From: a virus
Length of the DNA stretch: 44,452 bases
IMG/VR virus record: IMGVR_UViG_3300034198_013730
Location: 1-44,452 of that record
Strand: one strand, 5' to 3'
A model generated the notes under the pieces. It ran no database searches, was not told where the DNA came from, and saw only the letters and a list, made by a program, of their open reading frames with translations. Below are positions 16,453 to 22,849 of the stretch, one piece after another (the stretch's first letter is position 1; each line of letters begins with the position of its first letter). The translations under genes and the position numbers were made by a program.

Positions 16453-18375
16453 TCAAGAAGTAGTGACGGTGGCGGAAAGCAGACTCATAATAAGAGAACC
16501 AACATTTGCTTCTTCGTCTTCAGTCCCGTCAACAGCCTGATTGACCACTCCACGCTTTCGTTCAATTAAAGAGTAGATTTCCTCATCAATCGTTCCAGCA
16601 CACAGCATGTATGTTGCTGTGACAGAGGATTTCTGCCCCAATCTATGGCACCTACTATAAGTTTGGTCTACATCAGCAGGTGTCCACGGAAGTTCCACAA
16701 ATAACACATCTTGTGCTACCTGCAGGTTATGCCCAGTTTTGGCGGCTTGAATGCTGAGCACTATGCACGGGGCCTCGATGGCCGACGCCGTCATGAAGAT
16801 ACGTTTTTGTTCTTCAATGTCCGCTATATCCATGCCTCCTTGAATTCGCAAATTACCAAATTTTTTAGCCAGTTCATCAACAACATCACGATGATGCGCT
16901 GCGATGACAACTTTCTTCCCTGCGTCTATTCGGGACTGGACCCACTCCTCAACAGCGGGCATCTTTGCTTTTGCACTCAAACGGCGAAGGACAGAAAGAC
17001 GAACGAGGTGTTGGTTTGATTCGGCTTTGATGCGAGCAATCACAGCAGCGGAGTTGGGTGACTGTCCAAGTTCTAAAGCAATGTCCTTTGCCCTCTGCAC
17101 TAAGTACTCAACAATATCTTTTTCTGCTTTTTTGTACTCACGTAGGCCGGCGGCAGTCCCGTCGACAACTACCGGGTCATGCCTAATTGGAGGAAGGTCT
17201 GTAAGAACTTGCTCCTTAGTGCGCCTTATGTAACAGGTGGAACGCAATCTCTCGTTTAATTCATCAAGATGCGAGTGACCTTCAAGATGCCATTGCCCCC
17301 ATCTATCTTTGAACGCAGCGCAGTACCTTCTGTAGAAACCCCATTCACCACCGAACTTGTCCAACTGACCAATGATTTTAAGTTGGCTTGCATACTCTGC
17401 TGGTCTATTTGTTACGGGTGTTCCAGTCAGACAAAGAACCAATCCTTCTGGCGGGGCGGTCTTAGCAATCTTCACGGCACTCTTCGTTCGCTGAGCGGTT
17501 GGGGTCTTGCAGTAATGAGATTCATCAAAAACATACGAGCGATGATTTGACAACTGCTTCTCCCATGTAGTAAGGTTTGGATATCCAACAACAACTACGT
17601 CGTAGTCTGTCGGGAACTCTTTGCGGTCTGTTACTACAGCAACTTTTCTATTTGGTAGCCATCTATTGTATTCGGCTTTCCAGTTAAGAATGAGAGTCGC
17701 TGGACATACGACAACTGCTGGGTAAGAGTCGTGAACATACTCTATTGTTGCAATCGCCTGCAATGTTTTCCCTAATCCCATTTCATCGGCTATGAATGTG
17801 CGCCGTGCGTTGGAAGCATAAGCAACACCAGCCCTCTGGTACGGAAGCATCGTGCCGGTTAGTCCCGCCACTTCTATGTCGGCATCCACCATGCGTGACG
17901 CATCTTTGAGTTCACTAAGAGAATCTTGCACTTTTGACGAGTAGGCAATAACCTCTGCATCTATCTTCTGTTTGAAGGTTTCCCCCCACTTAACAACTTC
18001 TTCAATGGACGTTGTCGGGGCTCTCCAAGCCTTGGAATTTGCGTGCCATGTTATCCCTGCTATTTGTTTCACCGAGCGAACACGAACTGGGTCGTAGTCA
18101 AATGCAAGATATATCCAGTTGCCTTTGATATATATGCCGCTTGTGTCTGAGTTCTTATGTTTTGGCAGGGTGAAAACCATTACTTCTGGGGAAATACTGA
18201 AGTTGTGATTGCCGGCAAAGTCCCGCGCTTCATCAAGCGAAGTCATCGGGAGTCTCCAAATGCGACCAACCTTGTCCCATTTTGCACCTTTAATGCGTTT
18301 TATCTCTGCAACCTGCTCTGCGTCGTACGGAAAGTCAAATACGAGGTGGTCGTCATCAAGATAAAGGTGTGTCAT
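16453..18375 (-). CDS. SMARCAL1-like SNF2 helicase with two HARP-like repeats, 640 aa
   Basis: Residues 5-62 and 84-138 are two similar modules (hydrophobic strand, D-Y/F-D, IK-x2-GA/GI-x-W, W-R-P/A-P) that resemble HARP domains. A full SNF2 motor follows: DEMGLGKT (197-204), DESH (284-287), LTGTPVTN, and motif VI SRCHRLGQ near the end. HARP-SNF2 proteins anneal or remodel ssDNA-dsDNA junctions, so fork repair during phage replication is likely. Its last codons (SATVTTS) run through a copy of the 13-bp repeat. Confidence 0.87.
   Translation of the reverse strand: MTHLYLDDDHLVFDFPYDAEQVAEIKRIKGAKWDKVGRIWRLPMTSLDEARDFAGNHNFSISPEVMVFTLPKHKNSDTSGIYIKGNWIYLAFDYDPVRVRSVKQIAGITWHANSKAWRAPTTSIEEVVKWGETFKQKIDAEVIAYSSKVQDSLSELKDASRMVDADIEVAGLTGTMLPYQRAGVAYASNARRTFIADEMGLGKTLQAIATIEYVHDSYPAVVVCPATLILNWKAEYNRWLPNRKVAVVTDRKEFPTDYDVVVVGYPNLTTWEKQLSNHRSYVFDESHYCKTPTAQRTKSAVKIAKTAPPEGLVLCLTGTPVTNRPAEYASQLKIIGQLDKFGGEWGFYRRYCAAFKDRWGQWHLEGHSHLDELNERLRSTCYIRRTKEQVLTDLPPIRHDPVVVDGTAAGLREYKKAEKDIVEYLVQRAKDIALELGQSPNSAAVIARIKAESNQHLVRLSVLRRLSAKAKMPAVEEWVQSRIDAGKKVVIAAHHRDVVDELAKKFGNLRIQGGMDIADIEEQKRIFMTASAIEAPCIVLSIQAAKTGHNLQVAQDVLFVELPWTPADVDQTYSRCHRLGQKSSVTATYMLCAGTIDEEIYSLIERKRGVVNQAVDGTEDEEANVGSLIMSLLSATVTTS
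16465..16477 (+). repeat. GACGGTGGCGGAA repeat, copy A
   Basis: First of 11 copies, all on the plus strand, preceded by TTTCAAG. It overlaps the 3' end of the helicase gene. Confidence 0.7.
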
Positions 18376-18414
18376 TTGTATTCAGTCTATCGCGGGACAT
18401 GACTATGCGCAAAG

Positions 18415-18450
18415 AAAAACCCCTGCGCTGAGTAAGACGCAGGGGTTTTG
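18415..18450. terminator. Bidirectional intrinsic terminator
   Basis: AAAAACCCCTGCG pairs with CGCAGGGGTTTT over a 10-nt loop. It ends the winged-helix gene's transcript on the minus strand. Confidence 0.85.
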
Positions 18451-18461
18451 GGGGGGTGATG

Positions 18462-18776
18462 TTACTTGACTGCCCACACTCGGCTAGGGCGACCCCTGCC
18501 TCCTGCGTGGAGAGCCTTGTTTGTCAGTTTGATTCGCTTATTCGCTAGTAGTTCTTCTAGTCTGCGACCGACATTGCTTCTGTCCTGACCTACATATTGT
18601 GCTATCTCATCGGTCTTTGCTTCTCCTAGAAGTGTCACCGCTAAGTACACAGCCTCTGTGGCTGGTAGGATTGCTAGTAGGGCATCTCGTAGTGCCTCAA
18701 ACGCATTGGCGTTCTTTATGTTTGCTACGGGCTTGCCGTCTACTTTGATGTGCGTATCTGTAATAGTGATTGCCAT
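18462..18776 (-). CDS. Winged-helix DNA-binding protein, 104 aa
   Basis: N-terminal beta region, then a helix-turn-helix (AKTDEIAQYVGQDRSNVGRRLEELLANKRI) and a basic wing ending GRGRPSRVWAVK, a MarR/ArsR-like fold. It has its own promoter with ATG 6 nt after TAGAGT, so it is leaderless. A plausible regulator of the accessory array; target sites unknown. Confidence 0.8.
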   Translation of the reverse strand: MAITITDTHIKVDGKPVANIKNANAFEALRDALLAILPATEAVYLAVTLLGEAKTDEIAQYVGQDRSNVGRRLEELLANKRIKLTNKALHAGGRGRPSRVWAVK

Positions 18777-18782
18777 AAGTTC

Positions 18783-18813
18783 ACTCTACGGGCTATTGGA
18801 CGATTTTACTCAA
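18783..18813 (-). promoter_or_regulatory. ATAGCC-family promoter (19-bp spacer)
   Basis: TTGAGT, 19-bp spacer with AATAGCC, TAGAGT; drives the winged-helix gene. Confidence 0.7.
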
Positions 18814-18875
18814 TTTGCGCTAAAAAAGTTTTCCACAGGGGCAAGTTGTTCCCATCTGGGGTGGGGCCCCGCCGC

Positions 18876-18881
18876 TACTCT
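18876..18881 (+). promoter_or_regulatory. -10 box TACTCT for gene 18888
   Basis: TACTCT exactly 6 nt before the ATG; no -35 is recognised at 17 bp. A lone TTTTCCACA (DnaA-box-like) lies at 18829-18837. Confidence 0.4.
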
Positions 18882-18887
18882 GAAGTC

Positions 18888-19112
18888 ATGAGCGAAGAAA
18901 ATAAAAATGACATAGGCGAAACAGATGAACTCCACGAACAGCGAATCATTCGGCTGGAGGTTCGTCTGCAACAACTGGAGAAAGCACTCCAAGATGTGGG
19001 GCGACAGATGAAGTCTCTGGAGAACGGGGCTGCAGGCATCAAGTGGGACGAGCAAAAGGGTACATTGGGCGCACAACTCAAGAGTATCTCCGAGTGGAGA
19101 GCAGACCTCTGA
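18888..19112 (+). CDS. Coiled-coil protein, 74 aa
   Basis: Acidic N-terminus, then a clear heptad region (IIRLEVRLQQLEKALQDVG). Family not recognised. It is a plus-strand gene inside the minus-strand array, and the ATG 6 nt after TACTCT fits a leaderless transcript. The downstream 80 bp are very G+C-rich. Confidence 0.65.
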   Translation: MSEENKNDIGETDELHEQRIIRLEVRLQQLEKALQDVGRQMKSLENGAAGIKWDEQKGTLGAQLKSISEWRADL

Positions 19113-19159
19113 CGGGTGGCCCCGAGCCCTTCGCCTGAAGGGAGACCCCAAGCCCCCCG

Positions 19160-19184
19160 CCCGAGGGGTGGGGCGGAGGGGGGT
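19160..19184 (+). other. G-quadruplex-capable tract
   Basis: Runs of G4, G4, GG and G6 within about 20 bases downstream of the coiled-coil gene, in a strongly G+C-rich spacer. It could fold as a quadruplex on the plus strand. Confidence 0.35.
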
Positions 19185-19193
19185 GCTGGGTGA

Positions 19194-19346
19194 TTATTTC
19201 CCAGTAATCAGTTGGTAGATATGTACCGCCCAATGCGCTGCACAAAGCCTCTGCCCGTCTCTGCGGGTGTGAGCCTTGCCTTCGCAATCTAAGTACACAT
19301 CTCCGTGACTTTCACACTTTTTCATTTTCACCTCCTCTCCACTCAT
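19194..19346 (-). CDS. Cys/His-rich protein, 50 aa
   Basis: ATG 6 nt after TACGAT. It has C11, H14, C21, H26, C35 and H39, a likely zinc site. The first codons (MSGEE) match the gene at 16199, and GGAGAGGAGG within them could act as a Shine-Dalgarno for ATG codon 8 at 19325. The true start is therefore uncertain by 7 residues. Confidence 0.72.
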   Translation of the reverse strand: MSGEEVKMKKCESHGDVYLDCEGKAHTRRDGQRLCAAHWAVHIYQLITGK

Positions 19347-19352
19347 AATTTC

Positions 19353-19381
19353 ATCGTATAGGCTATTAAGGTAAAAACTAC
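19353..19381 (-). promoter_or_regulatory. ATAGCC-family promoter
   Basis: Weak GTAGTT -35, 17-bp spacer with AATAGCC, TACGAT. A TGACAAATGTCA palindrome sits just upstream, as at 16327. Confidence 0.75.
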
Positions 19382-19492
19382 ACTTTATGACAAATGTCAC
19401 ACCAATAGGCAAAAACGGTAAATGTACAAACTCGCAGCGGCGGGACTAGGGGCCCCAGGTGAAACAAGAAAAGAAAGTGTTTTTCTATTGGT

Positions 19493-19505
19493 GACGGTGG
19501 CGGAA
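19493..19505 (+). repeat. GACGGTGGCGGAA repeat, copy B
   Basis: Intergenic, plus strand. It lies 40 bp after a GGGGCCCC box and just before the terminator of the 19574 gene. Confidence 0.7.
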
Positions 19506-19522
19506 AGGAACCCGTATATGCG

Positions 19523-19552
19523 AAAAGACCGAGACCCTAAAGTCCCGGTCTT
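19523..19552 (-). terminator. Intrinsic terminator
   Basis: AAGACCG pairs with CGGTCTT, followed by TTTTC on the minus strand; it ends the 60-aa gene's transcript. Confidence 0.7.
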
Positions 19553-19573
19553 CGCTCTGAGTGGAGATTTTTT

Positions 19574-19756
19574 TTATTCGGTTACGAAAATACGAGGCGG
19601 TTCCTCACCGCACGGATAAGCAGACGCCGTGTGCCAAGGTTTGCAGTCGCAGTCACCGCATCTAAAATCATCATCATTACCAAAACGGTGAGTTTTGAAG
19701 TTTGCTTTTGCTTGCTCTGTTGTTCCTTTAAAAGGTGCTGGTATGTTTATACTCAT
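19574..19756 (-). CDS. 60-aa protein with C-x2-C...YPCG motif
   Basis: RCGDCDCK...AYPCGEEPPR in the second half matches the motif of the 118-aa protein at 14049, suggesting a shared small metal-binding module. Leaderless: ATG 6 nt after TAAGAT. Confidence 0.78.
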   Translation of the reverse strand: MSINIPAPFKGTTEQAKANFKTHRFGNDDDFRCGDCDCKPWHTASAYPCGEEPPRIFVTE

Positions 19757-19762
19757 GCTTGT

Positions 19763-19791
19763 ATCTTATAGGCTATAAGGTGTTAATGCAA
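19763..19791 (-). promoter_or_regulatory. ATAGCC-family promoter
   Basis: TTGCAT, 17-bp spacer with TATAGCC, TAAGAT; drives the 60-aa gene. Confidence 0.85.
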
Positions 19792-20045
19792 CCCCACCAG
19801 TTGTTAATTGCAAACTGATGTGTTTCTTTTGTTACTTCTTCTTTTTGGAATGGGTCTAGCGCAGTCCCGCGTATCTTCTCAGTAAGGTCTGGTCGGTACT
19901 TGTCTAACATATTGAAGTACAACTGACCGTAACGATACTTACTAGCAGATGGGTGCTGGAACGCTTTATCAACAGCCTCAAGAAACTCGTTGTATGAATT
20001 GAAGTTCTGGAATAGCGGGGCTACATTATTCATCGTAATTGCCAT
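19773..20045 (-). CDS. Hypothetical protein, 90 aa
   Basis: Aromatic-rich helical protein (FNSYNEFLEAVDKAF, YRYGQLYFNMLDKYRP, NNWWG). It resembles small actinophage proteins of unknown role. AAGGA precedes ATG 20045; the gene overlaps the upstream frame by 20 bases. Its 3' end contains the spacer of the promoter for 19574. Confidence 0.75.
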   Translation of the reverse strand: MAITMNNVAPLFQNFNSYNEFLEAVDKAFQHPSASKYRYGQLYFNMLDKYRPDLTEKIRGTALDPFQKEEVTKETHQFAINNWWGCINTL

Positions 20046-20223
20046 CTAACATTCCTTCCATTATTACTCCTACGATTTTTTCATCGCTCATCTCTTTGCT
20101 TTTTTCGGCTGGAGAATAAACCCACACACCGTCTTCTCGCATGAAGATATCAAGCAACCCCTGCTTTACCAAGAACGCCAAGTCTTTGTCTAGGTCTTCT
20201 CGGTTGTAGTTTTCAAGTGCCAT
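20026..20223 (-). CDS. Hypothetical acidic protein, 65 aa
   Basis: The start is set at ATG 20223 because GGAGAAGAAATAACT precedes it; ATG 20253 would add 10 residues. Helical with LAFLVKQGLLDIFMREDGVWVYS, a possible winged-helix-like half. It follows the previous gene's stop by 2 bases, so it is co-translated. Confidence 0.72.
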   Translation of the reverse strand: MALENYNREDLDKDLAFLVKQGLLDIFMREDGVWVYSPAEKSKEMSDEKIVGVIMEGMLDGNYDE

Positions 20224-20225
20224 AG

Positions 20226-20519
20226 TTATTTCTTCTCCCAATGGTTGCGCCATTGACTTGGGGAGTGCCCCGCTTCTGCTTCCGCCTTTGCTTCAGGAGA
20301 ATCAAACAAACGAATCACATGGATACAAGGGTCATGCCCTTCTTCCAGTTCTGTTTCTTCTTCGTTCGTGTAGGGAAGACCATCGTGAGTTTCACAAAGA
20401 GGTGGACTACACCAACCTTGTTCCATTCCGATAACAATCCATTCATCAAAACTCATAGGCTCTGCCATTCTGTCCATCATTGACTGAGGGTCAAAACCCG
20501 GGGCGTCGTGACCCGCCAT
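20226..20519 (-). CDS. Conserved actinophage-type protein, 97 aa
   Basis: Pattern FDEWIVIGMEQGWCSPP..CETHDGLPYT...DPCIHVIRLF, recognisable from many actinobacteriophage proteins of unknown function. Cys and His residues may bind metal. ATG overlaps the previous stop (TAATG). Confidence 0.8.
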   Translation of the reverse strand: MAGHDAPGFDPQSMMDRMAEPMSFDEWIVIGMEQGWCSPPLCETHDGLPYTNEEETELEEGHDPCIHVIRLFDSPEAKAEAEAGHSPSQWRNHWEKK

Positions 20520-20794
20520 TATTCCGCTTCCGCCTTTACGAGGAAGTGGTGGCAAGCCGTTCCGATTTCAGGTGTAGGGCAATCGCCTTTTTGACCCATC
20601 GCCCAACGAATCCACTTTAGAGCCTTATCCATCTCTACATCGCCTGCGATTTCTTCAGGCATATAAGTAAGGGCTGACTTTAGTGTCTTGATGCCGAGTC
20701 TATCCATTATGCCTGCAAGGGTGATGAATAAAGAACCGAAGCCATCGTTAGCGTTGGCTACAACTTCCATTTCTTCTGCTGTTAATTTGTTCAT
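20519..20794 (-). CDS. Hypothetical protein, 91 aa
   Basis: All-helical (NKLTAEEMEVVANANDGFG, LAGIMDRLGIKTLKSAL) with an HH pair near the end. Leaderless start at ATG 20794, 6 nt after TACATT; an upstream in-frame start would include the promoter. First gene of a four-gene unit running to 19773. Confidence 0.78.
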   Translation of the reverse strand: MNKLTAEEMEVVANANDGFGSLFITLAGIMDRLGIKTLKSALTYMPEEIAGDVEMDKALKWIRWAMGQKGDCPTPEIGTACHHFLVKAEAE

Positions 20795-20800
20795 AAGAGC

Positions 20801-20829
20801 AATGTATAGGCTATTAGGGACAAACACAA
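20801..20829 (-). promoter_or_regulatory. ATAGCC-family promoter
   Basis: TTGTGT, 17-bp spacer with TAATAGCC, TACATT; starts the four-gene unit 20794-19773. Confidence 0.88.
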
Positions 20830-20830
20830 C

Positions 20831-21076
20831 CTATAGAGTCCAAGAAACTTTGTTACTTAGGTGACGGTTGTATGAGTTGTGGTAAGTAAAGGTCATGCCG
20901 AAAAGGTCACCCACTCGGCAGTTACGGGGCTGCTGCGGGCTGGCAACCATATCCCCACCTTTATGACAGGTTTCGCAGTCTCTTGGTTCCCACCAGTAAT
21001 CGCCACATACGTGGCATGCCCATAGCCCCGACCCAGAAGGGATGCGGTTTAACGTAGAGATAGATACTTTCATCAT
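20831..21076 (-). CDS. Zinc-motif protein, 81 aa
   Basis: Two C-x2-C pairs (CHVCG and CETCH) around Trp-rich residues, a zinc-ribbon pattern. The start is ATG 21076 or 21073, overlapping the 39-aa gene's stop. The stop lies next to the following promoter. Confidence 0.72.
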   Translation of the reverse strand: MMKVSISTLNRIPSGSGLWACHVCGDYWWEPRDCETCHKGGDMVASPQQPRNCRVGDLFGMTFTYHNSYNRHLSNKVSWTL

Positions 21077-21192
21077 CTGCAACCACCGCACTTTGGGTGT
21101 CCGAACAGTCTTTGCACGAACTGTGGTCTATTTTCCTTTTTAGGAGCAGGTATTGGCTCAGTAGGTTTGTCGTCTTTAGGTTTTTGTTCCAT
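21073..21192 (-). CDS. 39-aa Pro/Lys-rich protein, leaderless
   Basis: Low-complexity N-terminus (EQKPKDDKPTEPIPAPKKE) and a C-terminal FGHPKCGGCR with two cysteines. ATG lies 6 nt after TATGAT. It overlaps the zinc-motif gene's start, so they form one unit. Confidence 0.65.
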   Translation of the reverse strand: MEQKPKDDKPTEPIPAPKKENRPQFVQRLFGHPKCGGCR

Positions 21193-21198
21193 TAACTA

Positions 21199-21204
21199 AT
21201 CATA
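21199..21204 (-). promoter_or_regulatory. -10 box TATGAT without the ATAGCC core
   Basis: Correct 6-nt distance to ATG 21192, but no clear -35 and no ATAGCC core. A GGGC-T5-GCCC hairpin lies just upstream. Confidence 0.45.
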
Positions 21205-21237
21205 CATTGCTGTGCATAAGCGCGGGGCAAAAAGCCC

Positions 21238-21474
21238 TCACCCACCAATCATCTTGTTTAGTACGTTCTCGCTAGCCCATTTTACGGCAAGGCGGTTTAC
21301 GGTTGCAAGGAACTCGGCTTCGGTTACTTCTTGTTCGGCAAAAAAATACACAAGGCGACCTTCGTTATAGTCATCAAGCATATTGACGAGTGCCTGAGCC
21401 CCGTTTACGCCGAGGCTGTAATACTCCATATCTAGGAGTCCTTGTAATGTGTCGCAGTATTTAATATCACTCAT
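21238..21474 (-). CDS. Hypothetical protein, 78 aa
   Basis: Acidic mixed alpha/beta protein (LLDMEYYSLGVNGAQALVNML, RLVYFFAEQEVTEAEFLATVNRLAVKW). Start ATG 21474, 6 nt after TAGAGT; GTG 21480 abuts the -10 and is unlikely. Family not recognised. Confidence 0.75.
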   Translation of the reverse strand: MSDIKYCDTLQGLLDMEYYSLGVNGAQALVNMLDDYNEGRLVYFFAEQEVTEAEFLATVNRLAVKWASENVLNKMIGG

Positions 21475-21480
21475 ATACAC

Positions 21481-21509
21481 ACTCTATAGGCTATAAGAGA
21501 TAAACGCAA
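21481..21509 (-). promoter_or_regulatory. ATAGCC-family promoter
   Basis: TTGCGT, 17-bp spacer with TATAGCC, TAGAGT; drives the 78-aa gene. Confidence 0.85.
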
Positions 21510-21621
21510 CCTGTCAAAAAAGAAACTTCCATGCAATAAAACTGAAGAAAACATCGCTGCCCGTCCCCGGGGTCCCGCGCCACGTTCGGGGGGTGTAAAA
21601 AAATGACTTTCTTCAAGTAGT

Positions 21622-21634
21622 GACGGTGGCGGAA
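21622..21634 (+). repeat. GACGGTGGCGGAA repeat, copy C
   Basis: Intergenic, preceded by TTCTTCAAG and a CCCCGGGG box about 50 bp upstream, followed by CGGGACTAA. Confidence 0.7.
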
Positions 21635-21670
21635 AGCAACTGCAGCAGCGGGACTAAAGTCTTCTGGCAC

Positions 21671-21710
21671 AAAAAAGAACCCCACCACAATCGCCAGACT
21701 GTGATGGGGC
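21671..21710 (-). terminator. Strong intrinsic terminator
   Basis: CCCCATCACA pairs with TGTGGTGGGG and is followed by TTCTTTTTT on the minus strand. It ends a transcript from the promoter at 21885, about 200 nt long. Confidence 0.85.
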
Positions 21711-21726
21711 TCTAGTTCTCTGTGAT

Positions 21727-21846
21727 TCACCATCGACCCTCGGAGAGACGAGGGAGGTTTCTGGTCGTGAAACAATCCAACAGGTAGGGCTTCTCTGCAT
21801 ATTTGTGGCACTCCCAATCGCCGAGTAGCCTTAGGAGTTCACTCAG
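21727..21846 (-). pseudogene. Possible frameshifted small gene
   Basis: Between a family promoter and a strong terminator lies a frame reading LLRLLGDWECHKYAEKPYLL, which looks protein-like but has no ATG/GTG/TTG start. The upstream frame (ELSVKDTEWKPKTE) stops at TGA 21 bases before the overlap would be needed. The codon 6 nt after the -10 is ATC rather than ATG. This may be a small broken gene, a frameshift, or a non-coding RNA. Confidence 0.3.
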
Positions 21847-21884
21847 TCTTTGGTTTCCACTCGGTGTCCTTTACCGATAACTCC

Positions 21885-21913
21885 ATCGTACAGGCTATGT
21901 CTATTGTTTGCAA
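21885..21913 (-). promoter_or_regulatory. ATAGCC-family promoter without a good start codon
   Basis: TTGCAA, 17-bp spacer with CATAGCC, TACGAT. The expected leaderless start position holds ATC. Confidence 0.75.
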
Positions 21914-21963
21914 CCCGTAATGTGTGCTGCCATCCGAAGCCCCGATGCGCTAGTCTTCTTCGC

Positions 21964-22227
21964 ATGCCTTCAACATGGGGAACAACAGAAAAAACGTTAG
22001 CCACAAGCGGGCATGACATCGCTCAATTTACAAAGTGGTTTGACCTTATGGGTCTTGACTTTGAGATACTGCGGCAAGCGGGGCGGTGGAACGTTACGTG
22101 TTGGACTCGTGCAGACATGAAGTTTATTGCATCATCTAACGAACATGAACTTGATGATGCGCTGGTTGTCATCTATAGAGAAGTAACTAGGCTACGTCGC
22201 CGGCCGGCGAGCCCCGTGGCGGACTGA
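21964..22227 (+). CDS. Hypothetical protein, 87 aa
   Basis: Plus-strand gene within the minus array. TAGTCT lies 7 nt before ATG 21964, so it is probably leaderless. Alpha/beta pattern (FTKWFDLMGLDFEILRQAGRWNVTCWTRADMKF, broken by turns) with a basic C-terminus. Family not recognised. Confidence 0.65.
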   Translation: MPSTWGTTEKTLATSGHDIAQFTKWFDLMGLDFEILRQAGRWNVTCWTRADMKFIASSNEHELDDALVVIYREVTRLRRRPASPVAD

Positions 22228-22238
22228 ACAAGGGCAAG

Positions 22239-22265
22239 AAAAAACCCCAACCCGAAGGCTGGGGC
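22239..22265 (-). terminator. Intrinsic terminator
   Basis: GCCCCAGCC, TTCG loop, GGTTGGGG, then TTTTTT on the minus strand: a canonical terminator. Confidence 0.9.
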
Positions 22266-22336
22266 AATTCCCGTTTCCGTTAGCGAAACTAATTGTTCGT
22301 AGACTCTCTCCACCAAATCGGCTTTCGCCTCATCTG
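22239..22336 (-). ncRNA. Small RNA candidate (or 14-aa peptide message)
   Basis: A full ATAGCC-family promoter and a canonical terminator enclose only about 100 nt. The sole reading frame with a standard start is ATG 22333 to 22289, 14 codons (MRRKPIWWRESTNN), 9 nt after the -10. A small regulatory RNA or a micro-peptide would both fit. Confidence 0.5.
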
Positions 22337-22342
22337 TCTTCT

Positions 22343-22371
22343 ACTGTACAGGCTATTGTCGGTAATAGCAA
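22343..22371 (-). promoter_or_regulatory. ATAGCC-family promoter
   Basis: TTGCTA, 17-bp spacer with AATAGCC, TACAGT; drives the 100-nt transcript. Confidence 0.85.
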
Positions 22372-22375
22372 CCTG

Positions 22376-22582
22376 TCAAATACTCACTCCGTAGTTTTTG
22401 GCAAAATACTCAGTGCCCCAGTCGTAGCAGAGGTCAAGTGTTTCCCATTCGCCAGCAGAAAGTGTTTTTTCTCCAACGTTGATTGTGGCTTCGTACGTCC
22501 CGCCGTCTGTCTCCCAAACCACGAACATGGCTTGCTCTCCCACTTCGGGGAGATACATCGCCTGTATGTCTATGCACTTCAT
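22376..22582 (-). CDS. Hypothetical beta-rich protein, 68 aa
   Basis: Short strands and acidic residues (AMFVVWETDGGTYEATINVG, then GEWETLDLCYDWG). ATG 22582 lies 7 nt after the upstream stop with no strong ribosome site, so re-initiation is likely. Family not recognised. Confidence 0.75.
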   Translation of the reverse strand: MKCIDIQAMYLPEVGEQAMFVVWETDGGTYEATINVGEKTLSAGEWETLDLCYDWGTEYFAKNYGVSI

Positions 22583-22589
22583 GACGTTA

Positions 22590-22811
22590 CTACTGCTTCA
22601 CCCACAGTAGTTCCCTGCGGGCAATTTCATTCTTTTCCATGAAGTCTCTGCATTGAGCCAGCGACCCCGTGAACAATGTTTCTTTTCCTGCGTTCTGAAC
22701 ATGGAAGGAAACCTTTAGTTCTAGTTCGTCTTGGGAGAGGCAGTAAGCGCACTCTCCGTTGCTACTGCAATGGCAATAGTCGGGCATTTCTGGTATTTCG
22801 TATTCACTCAT
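22590..22811 (-). CDS. Cys-rich N-terminal protein, 73 aa
   Basis: CHCSSNGECAYC near residues 13-24 is a likely zinc or Fe-S binding patch; an alpha/beta tail follows. Leaderless: ATG 6 nt after TACAGT. First gene of a two-gene unit with 22376-22582. Confidence 0.78.
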   Translation of the reverse strand: MSEYEIPEMPDYCHCSSNGECAYCLSQDELELKVSFHVQNAGKETLFTGSLAQCRDFMEKNEIARRELLWVKQ

Positions 22812-22817
22812 AATTAC

Positions 22818-22846
22818 ACTGTATAGGCTATTAGGAGTAATCACAA
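22818..22846 (-). promoter_or_regulatory. ATAGCC-family promoter
   Basis: TTGTGA, 17-bp spacer with TAATAGCC, TACAGT. Confidence 0.88.
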
Positions 22847-22849
22847 CCT

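Noticed and set aside
21491-21817. 108-aa minus-strand frame
   Set aside because: It runs through the strong terminator at 21671 and the repeat copy and lacks a ribosome site; treated as chance.
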